Shown: positions 16,582-25,031 of the stretch, piece by piece
Layout: each line of letters begins with the position of its first letter
Numbering within the stretch: position 1 is the first letter of the stretch
From: Granulosicoccus sp964390335
Lineage (GTDB): Bacteria > Pseudomonadota > Gammaproteobacteria > Granulosicoccales > Granulosicoccaceae
Assembly: GCA_964390335.1 (NCBI GenBank)
Contig: CAYMHU010000005.1
Span: 1 to 64,000 of the forward strand
DNA: 64,000 nucleotides
Direction of reading: 5' to 3'
The notes under the pieces: generated by a model
What the model was told of the DNA's origin: nothing
What the model saw: only the letters and a program-made list of their open reading frames with translations
Databases searched by the model: none
Program-made: the position numbers and the translations under genes

Positions 16582-17844
16582 ATGTCTTTATTCACGTCTA
16601 TTCCTTTGTCTTCAAGCGCTGCCGAGCGGATAATGCCACGCATCGATCAGCTGGCGCTGATTAGCGAAACACCCGATGAGCTAACGCGGCGCTTTGCAAC
16701 GGTTCAGCACCAACAAGCCAATGAGCTGGTGGGTGGCTGGATGCGTGATGCTGATATGACCGTGTCCGTAGATGCCATCGGTAATGTGCTTGGTCGTTAC
16801 GAAGCAAGCTCCCCTGATGCGTCGGCAATCTTGTTGGGGTCGCATCTGGACACTGTAATTAATGCAGGTAAGTTTGATGGCATGTTAGGTGTGCTGTGTG
16901 CGCTGGCCTGTGTTGAAAGTTTGCATGAGGCAGGTATCCGATTGCCTTTCGCCATTGAAGTCGTTGGCTTTGCCGATGAAGAAGGCGTGCGCTATCAATC
17001 CACATATTTGGGCAGTCGCGCATTGTGCGGCAACTTGGATAGCTCTGTATTGGCGCGTCTTGATAAAGACAACATCGCTCTGGGTGATGCACTCGCCATG
17101 TTTGATTCCAGTCCGGCCCAACTACCCAGTGCAAAAAGAGAGGCACACGAATTACGGGCCTATTTTGAAGTCCACATTGAGCAAGGTCCCGTATTAGAAT
17201 CAAAGGGATTGCCCGTGGGGGTGGTGACCAGCATTGCTGGTGCGACACGTCTCAACGTAACCCTAAAAGGCTCTGCAGGCCACGCTGGTACGGTACCCAT
17301 GGATTTGCGTCGCGATGCATTGCTTGCGGCGGCTAAATGTGTGTTGTGTGTGCAAGAGGCGTGCTCCGGCCAGCCTGGTTTGGTTGGAACCGTTGGTGCG
17401 CTGGAAGTTAAACCTGGTGCAGGGAACGTGATTCCCGGAGACGTGCAATTTAGCGTTGATATCCGCGCCGCGCTCGATACTGATCGCCAGCGAAGTGTTG
17501 AACGGGTAAAAAATGAGTTCAGCGATATCAGTTTGCAAAACAATGTTGAGTTATCAATCGAGCAAGTACACGAAGCAGCATCGATCGATTGTGATCCTCA
17601 CTTGGTGGCTGGCATTAGCACAGCGATAGAATCGCAGGGGTTGCCAGTTATAAGCCTGCCCAGCGGAGCCGGGCATGACGCGGCAGCAATGGCCAGCCTG
17701 ACAAAGGTTGGTATGATTTTCGTGCGGTGCGCAGGCGGGGTAAGCCATAACCCGGCAGAGTCAGTTACTACGGCCGATGCGAAAATGGCAGCGCAAGTGT
17801 TATTAGAAGCAGTGTTTGAACTGTGCCAGGCAGAAAAAGCTTAA
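16582..17844 (+). CDS. allC: Allantoate amidohydrolase (M20-family amidase/carbamoylase)
   Basis: About 420 residues from ATG 16582 (a TTG at 16555 is also in frame). Metal-binding pattern of the Zn/Mn-dependent hydantoinase/carbamoylase family: GSHLDTVINAGKFDG, FADEEGVRYQSTYLGSRAL, HIEQGPVLESKGLPVGVVTSIAG, GSAGHAGTVPMDLRRDAL, SGAGHDAAAMA and the terminal GGVSHNPAE. Allantoate amidohydrolases release ammonia and CO2 from allantoate, giving ureidoglycine. N-carbamoyl-amino-acid hydrolases share the fold, but the flanking ureidoglycine aminotransferase and oxalurate genes favour allantoate. The start of the next gene follows 23 bp after the stop. Confidence 0.85.
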   Translation: MSLFTSIPLSSSAAERIMPRIDQLALISETPDELTRRFATVQHQQANELVGGWMRDADMTVSVDAIGNVLGRYEASSPDASAILLGSHLDTVINAGKFDGMLGVLCALACVESLHEAGIRLPFAIEVVGFADEEGVRYQSTYLGSRALCGNLDSSVLARLDKDNIALGDALAMFDSSPAQLPSAKREAHELRAYFEVHIEQGPVLESKGLPVGVVTSIAGATRLNVTLKGSAGHAGTVPMDLRRDALLAAAKCVLCVQEACSGQPGLVGTVGALEVKPGAGNVIPGDVQFSVDIRAALDTDRQRSVERVKNEFSDISLQNNVELSIEQVHEAASIDCDPHLVAGISTAIESQGLPVISLPSGAGHDAAAMASLTKVGMIFVRCAGGVSHNPAESVTTADAKMAAQVLLEAVFELCQAEKA

Positions 17845-17867
17845 CCGGTATTCGACAGGATTTTAAC

Positions 17868-19112
17868 GTGCCCAATTCACCCACATTATTTGAAGAACTC
17901 GATCCGTCTCCACGGCTACTCATGGGACCAGGCCCGGTTGATGTGTATCCGCGGGTGCTCAAGGCCATGTCCACCCAATTGCAAGGGCAGTTCGATCCTG
18001 AGTTTACTCGCTACATGGATCAGATCAAAGTGCTGTACAGGCAGGTATTTGAAACAAAGAACGAGCAAACGTTTTTAATCAACGGTACAGCTCGCGCCGG
18101 CATTGAAGCTTGTCTTGCATCCATGATTCGTCCCGGTGATGTTGTACTAACACCTATATATGGTCGCTTCGGGCACTTACTACGAGAAATCTCTATGCGC
18201 TCGGGTGCAACCGTTCACAGTATTGAAACCGAATGGGGTAATGTGTTTACCACCGATGAGTTTGAAGCCGCGATAAAACAGCACAAACCACAAATTGTGG
18301 CTATTAGCCAAGGCGATACTTCCGTTACCGTCAATCAGCCACTGAAAGAGCTAGGTGAAATCTGCAAGCAGCACAATTGCCTATTGTATGTCGATGCCAC
18401 TGCAACATTGGGAGGTAATGCGCTCCCCATTGACGATTGGCATATCGATGCGGTTAGTGCTGGTTTACAAAAATGTTTATCCGGTCCTCCTGGCTCTTCG
18501 CCCATATCGTTCAATGATGAAGTCGTGCAGCGTGTGCTGGATAGAAAACACACCGAAGCCGGCATTCGCGCAGAGGGTGTTGTCGATGCAGATGGCCCCA
18601 TTATTCAATCGAATTATTTCGATTTAGCGATGCTAATGGACTATTGGGGGCCGCAACGGTTGAACCACCACACTGAATCTGCCAGTATGTTGTTTGCGGC
18701 TCGAGAATGCGCTCGCGTATTACTTGAAGAGGGCTTGGCAGAGTGTCAGGCGCGTCACCAACTCACCAGTAAGGCTCTGCGAGCCGGTTTAAAGGCCATG
18801 GGGTTAAGCCTGTTTGGTGATCAGGATCATCTCATGAGTAATGTGACCGGCGTCCATATCCCTGAAGCCTGTGGTAATGGCGCACAGCTGCGCAGCGACA
18901 TGCTTCTCGATTTCGGGATAGAAATAGGCACTTCTTTCGGTCCATTGGATGGAAAGATCTGGCGTATAGGTACAATGGGCTATGTTTGCCGCAAGTCAAA
19001 TGTGCTTCGTTGTTTAAGTGCTTTGGAAATGACGCTTAACCGGCATGGATTCAAAACACCGCAATGTGCAGGAGTGGATGCGGCTTATGAAGTGTACGAT
19101 ACCGTGGCTTAA
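17868..19112 (+). CDS. pucG: (S)-Ureidoglycine-glyoxylate aminotransferase
   Basis: About 414 residues from GTG 17868, chosen because AGGA lies 7 bases upstream; the longer frame from 17823 overlaps the previous gene. Fold-type I, class V PLP aminotransferase: MGPGPVDVYPRVLKAMSTQLQGQFDPEFT at the start, FLINGTARAGIEA, SQGDTSVTVNQPL, DATATLGGNALPID, and the PLP lysine in AGLQKCLSGPPG (about residue 202). PucG/HpxJ enzymes transfer the amine of ureidoglycine to glyoxylate, giving oxalurate and glycine. Alanine-glyoxylate aminotransferases are close relatives; the neighbouring allantoate and oxalurate enzymes decide the call. Confidence 0.85.
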   Translation: MPNSPTLFEELDPSPRLLMGPGPVDVYPRVLKAMSTQLQGQFDPEFTRYMDQIKVLYRQVFETKNEQTFLINGTARAGIEACLASMIRPGDVVLTPIYGRFGHLLREISMRSGATVHSIETEWGNVFTTDEFEAAIKQHKPQIVAISQGDTSVTVNQPLKELGEICKQHNCLLYVDATATLGGNALPIDDWHIDAVSAGLQKCLSGPPGSSPISFNDEVVQRVLDRKHTEAGIRAEGVVDADGPIIQSNYFDLAMLMDYWGPQRLNHHTESASMLFAARECARVLLEEGLAECQARHQLTSKALRAGLKAMGLSLFGDQDHLMSNVTGVHIPEACGNGAQLRSDMLLDFGIEIGTSFGPLDGKIWRIGTMGYVCRKSNVLRCLSALEMTLNRHGFKTPQCAGVDAAYEVYDTVA

Positions 19113-19133
19113 ACTTTTTTCAGGTGTGCTCTG

Positions 19134-21122
19134 ATGCATACTCCTGACGGACCATTAAAGCTAAGGATCATTCCTGCCAAAGATAAGGAGATCGAGCAAT
19201 CCATTCTGGATGCCATCGAATCAGCAGGTTTTCAGTACGAGTTATATGTCGATGGCATTGATCAGTGCGACGCTGAAGAAGTTTTAAGCTTTAATGTGCT
19301 GCTGGTCGACTGGCGTAATGGCGATCTTGACATCGCTAAACAATTCGCTAGCCGCGCCGGCCGTAGTCCGGTAGTAGCACTAGTATCTAACGATCAACAA
19401 TATCCCGATTTGCATTTATTAGCAGGCTTTAACGATTTCATTTGTGCATCGGAGCTTACAAGCTCATCATTCAAGTTGCGTTTGCATCGATTAGACAGTC
19501 GCTACCGCGACCCTATCTCCGTTGTGTCCACCAATACGCCCGAAGCTCGGCTGCTTCAAACCGTTGTCGACCAAACCAGCGATTGGTTGTTTATTAAAGA
19601 TCTGGATCATCGTTTTCTAGCGGTCAGTCAAGAGTACACAAAAAGTATTGATAAAGAACTCAGCTCCGTTATCGGTAAAAACGATTTAGAAATTGGGTTT
19701 GCTGAAGAAGTTGTACTGGGCAGTGACACGGCAGATTGGCCGGGGTTTTGGCCGCAGGACGACAAGGCAGTCGAGTTGGGTGTTCCACAAGTTGAAAACA
19801 ATCCTGAATGGCGGGTGATGACGGGGGATACTCGTCATCGTCGCACTACACGTGTTCCCCTTAAAAATAGCTGGGGGCAGGTATATGCCTTGCTCATCTG
19901 TTCGGAGGACGTCACCACGATTGTCAAAACCGAAGAAATCTTGCGCGAACGCAACAACATGCTTGAAAAAGTGACGCAAGAAAAAACCAAGGCGGAGCAC
20001 AGTCGTTTAATGGCAGAGCTTGCGGTAACGGCAAAAAACAAATTTATCGCTACAGCTAGTCATGATCTACGCCAACCGCTGCACGCGCTGGGTTTATACC
20101 TCGATGTCTTAGAAGCGAAAATTAAGCGAGACGATGAACTTGAACTCATAGCAAAAATAAAAAATTCCAGTACGGCGCTGTCCGTGCTGTTCAATAGTTT
20201 GCTGGATTTATCAAGGCTAGACGCTGGTGTTGTGGAAGTTGTGCCAACACATTTTTCAGTGCATTGTCTCTTATCAAGACTAGCGCTTGAGTTCGATGAA
20301 ATTGCGGTTGATAAGGCACTGGACTTTGACATTGAAACTGTAGAGGATATTGTGTTTACCGATGCGGTTCTATTGGAACGCATCCTGCGCAATCTTATTC
20401 AAAATGCAATTACGTATACAGAGAAAGGATCTATTGCGGTTCGGTGTGAGTCGTCTGGCAAGGCATTGCGCATCGACATCGCCGATACCGGCCCGGGGAT
20501 TCCACAGTACGAACAACACGCAATTTTCTCAGAATATTATCAGCTTGATAACAAAGGGCATCGGCCTACCATTGGTTTGGGCTTAGGGCTGGCTATTGTA
20601 AAAAGGCTGGTTGATTTACTACAGGTTAAATTTGAGCTCGAATCAAAGGAGGGTGTCGGGTCTATATTCTCAATTTATATTCCGCTGGGCGATGCCCGTC
20701 AGATTGCCTTTGATGCATCAGCTAATGAAACACAAGAATTAACCGGACATACCATACTGGTTATAGATGATGAAACGGATATTCTCGATAGCATGCAAAT
20801 GGTATTGGGTCCGTATGGCGGAAAGGTTGTCACAGCTCCAACCGCTAACGATGCCATAACGAAACTCAATGAAGATGATTTAGCGCCTACCATGATCGTG
20901 GCAGATTACCGACTAAAAGAAGGCAAAACAGGTGTAGATGCCATCGCTTACATCCGGGAAGAATTTAATCAGGAAATACCGGCGATTATTATTACTGGCG
21001 ATACATCAGCTAAACGCTTGAAAGAAGCGACTGCCAGTGGATTCAGATTAGTGCATAAGCCACTTCAGGTCGATGATTTACTGGGAGAAATTTCCGCGGT
21101 TCTGTCAAGCAGTGAGGCTTAA
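19134..21122 (+). CDS. Hybrid sensor histidine kinase with C-terminal receiver
   Basis: 662 residues, soluble, no membrane segment. Order: N-terminal receiver-like domain (~1-125) in which VLLVDW gives a central strand but typical acidic pocket and lysine are incomplete; PAS domain (~140-265, DWLFIKDLDHRFLAVS); coiled coil; HisKA with ASHDLRQPLHALGLYLDVLE (phospho-His ~309); HATPase_c with NLIQNAITYT, DTGPGIP and GLGLGLAIVKRLV; receiver (~538-655) with VIDDE and phospho-Asp in VADYRLKEGKTG (~590). It has no DNA-binding output, so a partner regulator must exist elsewhere. It follows pucG by 21 bp and may belong to the ureide operon as sensor (inference). Confidence 0.9.
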   Translation: MHTPDGPLKLRIIPAKDKEIEQSILDAIESAGFQYELYVDGIDQCDAEEVLSFNVLLVDWRNGDLDIAKQFASRAGRSPVVALVSNDQQYPDLHLLAGFNDFICASELTSSSFKLRLHRLDSRYRDPISVVSTNTPEARLLQTVVDQTSDWLFIKDLDHRFLAVSQEYTKSIDKELSSVIGKNDLEIGFAEEVVLGSDTADWPGFWPQDDKAVELGVPQVENNPEWRVMTGDTRHRRTTRVPLKNSWGQVYALLICSEDVTTIVKTEEILRERNNMLEKVTQEKTKAEHSRLMAELAVTAKNKFIATASHDLRQPLHALGLYLDVLEAKIKRDDELELIAKIKNSSTALSVLFNSLLDLSRLDAGVVEVVPTHFSVHCLLSRLALEFDEIAVDKALDFDIETVEDIVFTDAVLLERILRNLIQNAITYTEKGSIAVRCESSGKALRIDIADTGPGIPQYEQHAIFSEYYQLDNKGHRPTIGLGLGLAIVKRLVDLLQVKFELESKEGVGSIFSIYIPLGDARQIAFDASANETQELTGHTILVIDDETDILDSMQMVLGPYGGKVVTAPTANDAITKLNEDDLAPTMIVADYRLKEGKTGVDAIAYIREEFNQEIPAIIITGDTSAKRLKEATASGFRLVHKPLQVDDLLGEISAVLSSSEA

Positions 21123-21196
21123 TGCCGGTAGCATGCCTTTAACGTGTTGCATCCTCTAAACCACAGTAATCTATAACCATTCAACCTACCTTGGCG

Positions 21197-22117
21197 ATGG
21201 ATAACAGAAAAGATCATATCGATCGCTTTGGAGCCATAGTGCTCATCGCGTTTTCGGCATTGTTGGGATTAAACCAAGTGTGCATGAAGCTGGTTAACGC
21301 GGGTCTTGATCCAGTCTTTCAAGCCGGGTTGCGTTCGTTCTGTGCGTTTTTCCTGGTTGCGCTATTCGCGCTGTTTGTGCGCCGAAAATTATCCTTGTTC
21401 GATGGTAGTTTTATACCGGGTGTTGTATCCGGATTATTGTTCTCGGGTGAGTTTATGTTTTTATTCCAAGCGTTGGATTACACCAGTGTGTCCAGAGCAT
21501 CTGTGCTGTTTTACACAATGCCGTTTTGGGTTACCGTTGCCGCGCATTTTCTCATACCCAATGAACGTATAACCCGTTTAAAAGTATTAGGGCTAATTAT
21601 GGTGCTGGCTGGTGTGTTGCTAACACTGAGTCATAACGCGGCACCCAGTACACCGAAAGCGTTGATGGGCGACTTGTTCTGTTTAGTTGCGGCCGCATGT
21701 TGGGCTGGGATTGCGATTGTTGCCCGCACCACACAATTGCAAAAAGCCAGTCCTGAAATGCAGTTGCTGTATCAATTAGCCGTTTCGGCTCCCATTTTAT
21801 TAACTGTGGCGTGGTTGTCGGGCAATGACTTGCTTCGTGAACCGACCGTTGGCATATGGTTGTTATTTGCGTTCCAGGTTGTCGTGGTTATATCGGTAGG
21901 GTTCTTAGTCTGGTTTTGGGTGTTATCGATATACCCGGTAGCCAACATGGCTGTGTTTAGTTTTCTTGCGCCTATATTTGGTGTACTGTTTGGGTGGCTA
22001 TTATTAGATGAGTCCTTGGGTAGCAATGTATTCATAGCATTGCTGTGTATTGCTGCTGGCATCATATTAGTTAATTGGCCAAAAAAACAAGTTAGGCGAG
22101 TGGGATATCAACCATGA
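21197..22117 (+). CDS. EamA/DMT-superfamily transporter
   Basis: About 306 residues with ten hydrophobic segments in two EamA repeats (first from IVLIAFSALLGLNQVCMK; second from ALMGDLFCLVAAACWAGIA). Metabolite exporter/importer of unknown substrate in the inner membrane. ATG 21197 is preferred over TTG 21191. The stop overlaps the next gene's ATG (ATGA), so it is coupled to the DpkA-like reductase, which suggests the transporter moves the substrate or product of that enzyme (inference). Confidence 0.85.
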   Translation: MDNRKDHIDRFGAIVLIAFSALLGLNQVCMKLVNAGLDPVFQAGLRSFCAFFLVALFALFVRRKLSLFDGSFIPGVVSGLLFSGEFMFLFQALDYTSVSRASVLFYTMPFWVTVAAHFLIPNERITRLKVLGLIMVLAGVLLTLSHNAAPSTPKALMGDLFCLVAAACWAGIAIVARTTQLQKASPEMQLLYQLAVSAPILLTVAWLSGNDLLREPTVGIWLLFAFQVVVVISVGFLVWFWVLSIYPVANMAVFSFLAPIFGVLFGWLLLDESLGSNVFIALLCIAAGIILVNWPKKQVRRVGYQP

Positions 22118-23136
22118 ATGACACAGTATGTATGGACCTTGATTCGGTACGAAAACTTGCGTTAAACGCACTCACCGCACAAGGGTTCTCAGCAGACCAG
22201 GCAGCTGCCATTGCCGATACAGTCACAGCCGCTGAACGCGACGAGTGTTTGTCCCATGGGTTATTCCGGATACCTTTTTATATTAAAGCCTGCAGCAACC
22301 CGAAAACCGATGCGCACGCCAAACCTGAATTAGTTGAAAAGGATTCGTCCGTTATTCGCGTTGATGGCAAAAACGGATTCTGTCCGCTAGCGCTTAACGT
22401 TGGCTTGCCAGCGCTCATTAGCAAAGCTAAAAACAATGGCATTGCGGCCTTAGCCATTAACAATACCTATAACATCGCAGCCTTGTGGCCTGAAGTAGAA
22501 CACTTGGCCGAAAACAATCTGGTTGCATTCGCGTTTACCGCGTCCAATGCGTTTGTTGCACCGCACGGAGGTAATAAACCATTATTTGGTACCAACCCAA
22601 TGGCATTCAGTTGGCCGCGAGAAGGGCGACCACCATTAGTGTTTGATCAGGCATCCAGCGTCAGCGCGCGTGGTGAAATTCAACTGCATGCCAGAGAAGG
22701 TCATGCGCTACCCGATGGCTGGGCCATTGATAAAGACGGGCAGCCAACCAACGATCCGACGGCTGCGTTAGCCGGAGCACAATTAACCTATGGCGGATAT
22801 AAAGGTTCGTCTATTGCGCTCATGGTTGAACTACTAGCCGGGGCGCTGATTGGTGACTTTTTCAGTTTTGAGTCTTCCGCGCAAGATACGCATAAAGTGG
22901 GTGCACCAGTGGGTGGGGAATTTATTATTGCGATTAGTCCTGAACATTGCGCGAAGCCCACCGCCACAGTTAGTGCCACTGCGCGTGCTGAGCAATTGTT
23001 TGCCAAAATTTTGGAACAAGACGGCACTCGATTACCGTCTGATCGGCGTTTCAAAGCACGTGAAAGAACCGCTGTTACCGGTGTAAACGTGAATAAAGCG
23101 CTACACGACCAACTGCTTGAATACGCTCAAGTGTGA
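22114..23136 (+). CDS. Ldh-family NAD(P)H oxidoreductase, delta1-piperideine/pyrroline-2-carboxylate reductase-like
   Basis: 340 residues, the malate/L-lactate dehydrogenase (LDH2) fold. It resembles Pseudomonas DpkA in SHGLFRIPFY, AALWPEVEHLAENNLVAFAF, PLFGTNPMAFSWP, WAIDKDGQPTNDP and GGYKGSSIALMVELLAGALIGD. DpkA reduces cyclic imines from D-lysine and D-proline to pipecolate or proline. In the segment INNTYNIAALW the histidine common at this place in the family (NSHHFAALW as I recall it for DpkA) is replaced, so substrate or chemistry may differ. AllD (ureidoglycolate dehydrogenase) belongs to the same superfamily and the ureide cluster is nearby, but the motifs fit DpkA better. Confidence 0.75.
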   Translation: MNDTVCMDLDSVRKLALNALTAQGFSADQAAAIADTVTAAERDECLSHGLFRIPFYIKACSNPKTDAHAKPELVEKDSSVIRVDGKNGFCPLALNVGLPALISKAKNNGIAALAINNTYNIAALWPEVEHLAENNLVAFAFTASNAFVAPHGGNKPLFGTNPMAFSWPREGRPPLVFDQASSVSARGEIQLHAREGHALPDGWAIDKDGQPTNDPTAALAGAQLTYGGYKGSSIALMVELLAGALIGDFFSFESSAQDTHKVGAPVGGEFIIAISPEHCAKPTATVSATARAEQLFAKILEQDGTRLPSDRRFKARERTAVTGVNVNKALHDQLLEYAQV

Positions 23137-23209
23137 ATCAATGTTACGTAAAACTTGATTTGAGTATCGCAGGTGTACATTATAAAACTTCATTTCATGG
23201 AGTTTTAAT

Positions 23210-23716
23210 ATGACCGATACAAGTAAGCGCCGCACCCTGAAATGGTTTGGCGCGGCCCCGTTAACGGCGGTTCCCTTCGCATCAATGGCCGGTATATCCA
23301 CTGCACTAGAATCTCAGCAAACGGAATTACCACCAGCAGTGCAACGTAAAAGTGAACTGCAAATTCAAATAGTTGATACCAATTCGGTACCTGATAACAG
23401 TGTGTTGATGTTCAATGCTGGGTCAGAGCAATTAGTGATTAATCAGTTTATCACTGGCACGGTAATCTTTAACAACCGGATGCTCGATCTTAATAGTATT
23501 ACAACAACAGCACCCATCGTATTAGAACCGGGTCAAATAAAATCATTCGACGCTGAAGTGTTTAGCGTATTAGCGGTTCCGCCGGTTGAGTATGTGTATG
23601 CTGATCATGCGGCGGAAGTGTTAAATGATGAAACCAGTGTGATTCATTTGGGTGCATTTATGTTTGACGATATGGCTGTGGTATACGCTGAACCTGCGAA
23701 GCCTGTGCTTAGCTAG
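23210..23716 (+). CDS. Exported protein of unknown function, Tat-type signal
   Basis: 168 residues. N-terminus MTDTSKRRTLKWFGAAPL with twin arginines followed by a moderately hydrophobic run ending near ASMAG: a Tat-like signal. The mature region is predicted beta-rich (LQIQIVDTN, SVLMFNAG, GTVIFNNRMLDLN, IVLEPGQIKSFDAEVF). No family recognised. Its pattern of strands, the TG/PG turn and the DLN motif parallels the exported protein at 9210-9701, so the two may be distant paralogues. TGGAG stands 11 bases before the ATG. Confidence 0.6.
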   Translation: MTDTSKRRTLKWFGAAPLTAVPFASMAGISTALESQQTELPPAVQRKSELQIQIVDTNSVPDNSVLMFNAGSEQLVINQFITGTVIFNNRMLDLNSITTTAPIVLEPGQIKSFDAEVFSVLAVPPVEYVYADHAAEVLNDETSVIHLGAFMFDDMAVVYAEPAKPVLS

Positions 23717-23837
23717 TCTGGTTTATAGCACAACAGTAGTAACTCTATTCATCGCTACTGTATGCATCGATGAATAGAATTGCTATCGTTTATGCCTATA
23801 AAGCGCTTCTGGGGTTCTCATCCTGAAACGCGTTTAA

Positions 23838-24617
23838 TTAGGTTTTTCTCAGTAACAATGTTTGCAGCGCACGGCCTACAACGCCGTGCGCATCAAACAA
23901 CAATGCGTCCGCCATACCGTGACCATTGCTTTCCCAGTAGCCCACGCTATCAGATCCCAACCATTGTCCAACAGGGTCGCGGTTTAATACGATGGTTAAA
24001 TCTGCATTAACAAAGCTGACCTCTGACGGTTCGGCATTTCTACCAAACGCATTGCCACAATCGGCTAGCGGGCAAATGCGTTGGAACGGTGATGGCTCTT
24101 CCGTTTCTAATAATGGGACCGTTCGCATCCAAAGTGCGGTTGGACCCGGTTGCTTGGATTGGCCCTCTACGTATTTTATTTCCACACCATTGCCGGAAAA
24201 CGCAGGTTCATCGTGCAGGGTTTGAATGGGGAAGTCGCCTTCAGTCGATTTATCGATAGAACCAAGCTTTTTATTGTAGCTATCGAATGAATTTGTGGGC
24301 TGCTCTGTCATTAACAATGCTGACGCGTTGGCCATTATTATGCCATCAGTGTCTGTTATCTGCGCTGAGCAAGTGGAAACGGTTTTACCGCTACGAGTAA
24401 GCTCTGCGTTTACGTAAAATCCATTGAACGGAATCGGTCTGATTAAATCAACGGTCAGTCGCACCAAGCGTTTATCAGGCGCGGTCAGCTCCACTGCACG
24501 CGCCAGTAAGCCGGTGGGCGGCCCTGCATGACACGCATGGATATCCCACGGCCCTCGCGTGTGTGCTGTGGGTTCAAACCAACGGTTATCTGCGCTGGTA
24601 AAAAAGGCATTTGGCAT
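23838..24617 (-). CDS. Acyl-CoA thioesterase-like protein (double hotdog)
   Basis: About 259 residues from ATG 24617 (a further upstream start at 24659 is less likely). WFEPTAHTRGPWDIHACHAGPPTGLLARAVE and LVRLTVDLIRPIPFNGFYVNAELTRSGKTVSTCSAQI match the TesB-like double-hotdog thioesterase family; GHGMADALLFDAHGVVGRALQTLLLRK closes the second hotdog. Probably hydrolyses an acyl-CoA in the cytoplasm; chain length unknown. Divergent from the S4 gene with 65 bp between starts. Confidence 0.75.
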   Translation of the reverse strand: MPNAFFTSADNRWFEPTAHTRGPWDIHACHAGPPTGLLARAVELTAPDKRLVRLTVDLIRPIPFNGFYVNAELTRSGKTVSTCSAQITDTDGIIMANASALLMTEQPTNSFDSYNKKLGSIDKSTEGDFPIQTLHDEPAFSGNGVEIKYVEGQSKQPGPTALWMRTVPLLETEEPSPFQRICPLADCGNAFGRNAEPSEVSFVNADLTIVLNRDPVGQWLGSDSVGYWESNGHGMADALLFDAHGVVGRALQTLLLRKT

Positions 24618-24682
24618 GGATTGATTCTTTTTTACGCCTGAATTGCAGTAAACTAGCACAATCAGACGGAATAGTTACTTAC

Positions 24683-24913
24683 ATGCAAATTGTGGTGATA
24701 GATCGCGAACCGGTCGAGCTGTACAAAATATTGAAGTTTGCAGGGTTTGCGCAAAGTGGTGCACACGCGAAAATCATGATCGAAAATGGGGAAGTATTAG
24801 TTAACGGCATGCCTGAAGATCGTAAACGGCGCAAAATGCTTCATGGCGATCAACTGCTGATTGGCGACATTGCTGTGCAGCTGCAGCTTGAAGGGGCAGA
24901 GCAGGCCAGTTAA
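24683..24913 (+). CDS. S4-domain RNA-binding protein (YbcJ-like)
   Basis: 76 residues from ATG 24683. A lone S4 fold: ELYKILKFAGFAQSGAHAKIMIENGEVLVNG then a basic stretch PEDRKRRKMLHGDQL. YbcJ-type proteins bind RNA and are thought to act around ribosome or tRNA maturation. A longer in-frame start at 24611 would overlap the divergent thioesterase and is rejected. Confidence 0.8.
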   Translation: MQIVVIDREPVELYKILKFAGFAQSGAHAKIMIENGEVLVNGMPEDRKRRKMLHGDQLLIGDIAVQLQLEGAEQAS

Positions 24914-25031
24914 ACGCAGTCTATATTTAGCGTAAGCCTTTTAATGTTATTCAATATTCAAATACAACGCACTCAAATAAAACGTATTTACACATACAGA
25001 CTTAACCGATTTACCGGGAATAAAAAACCAA

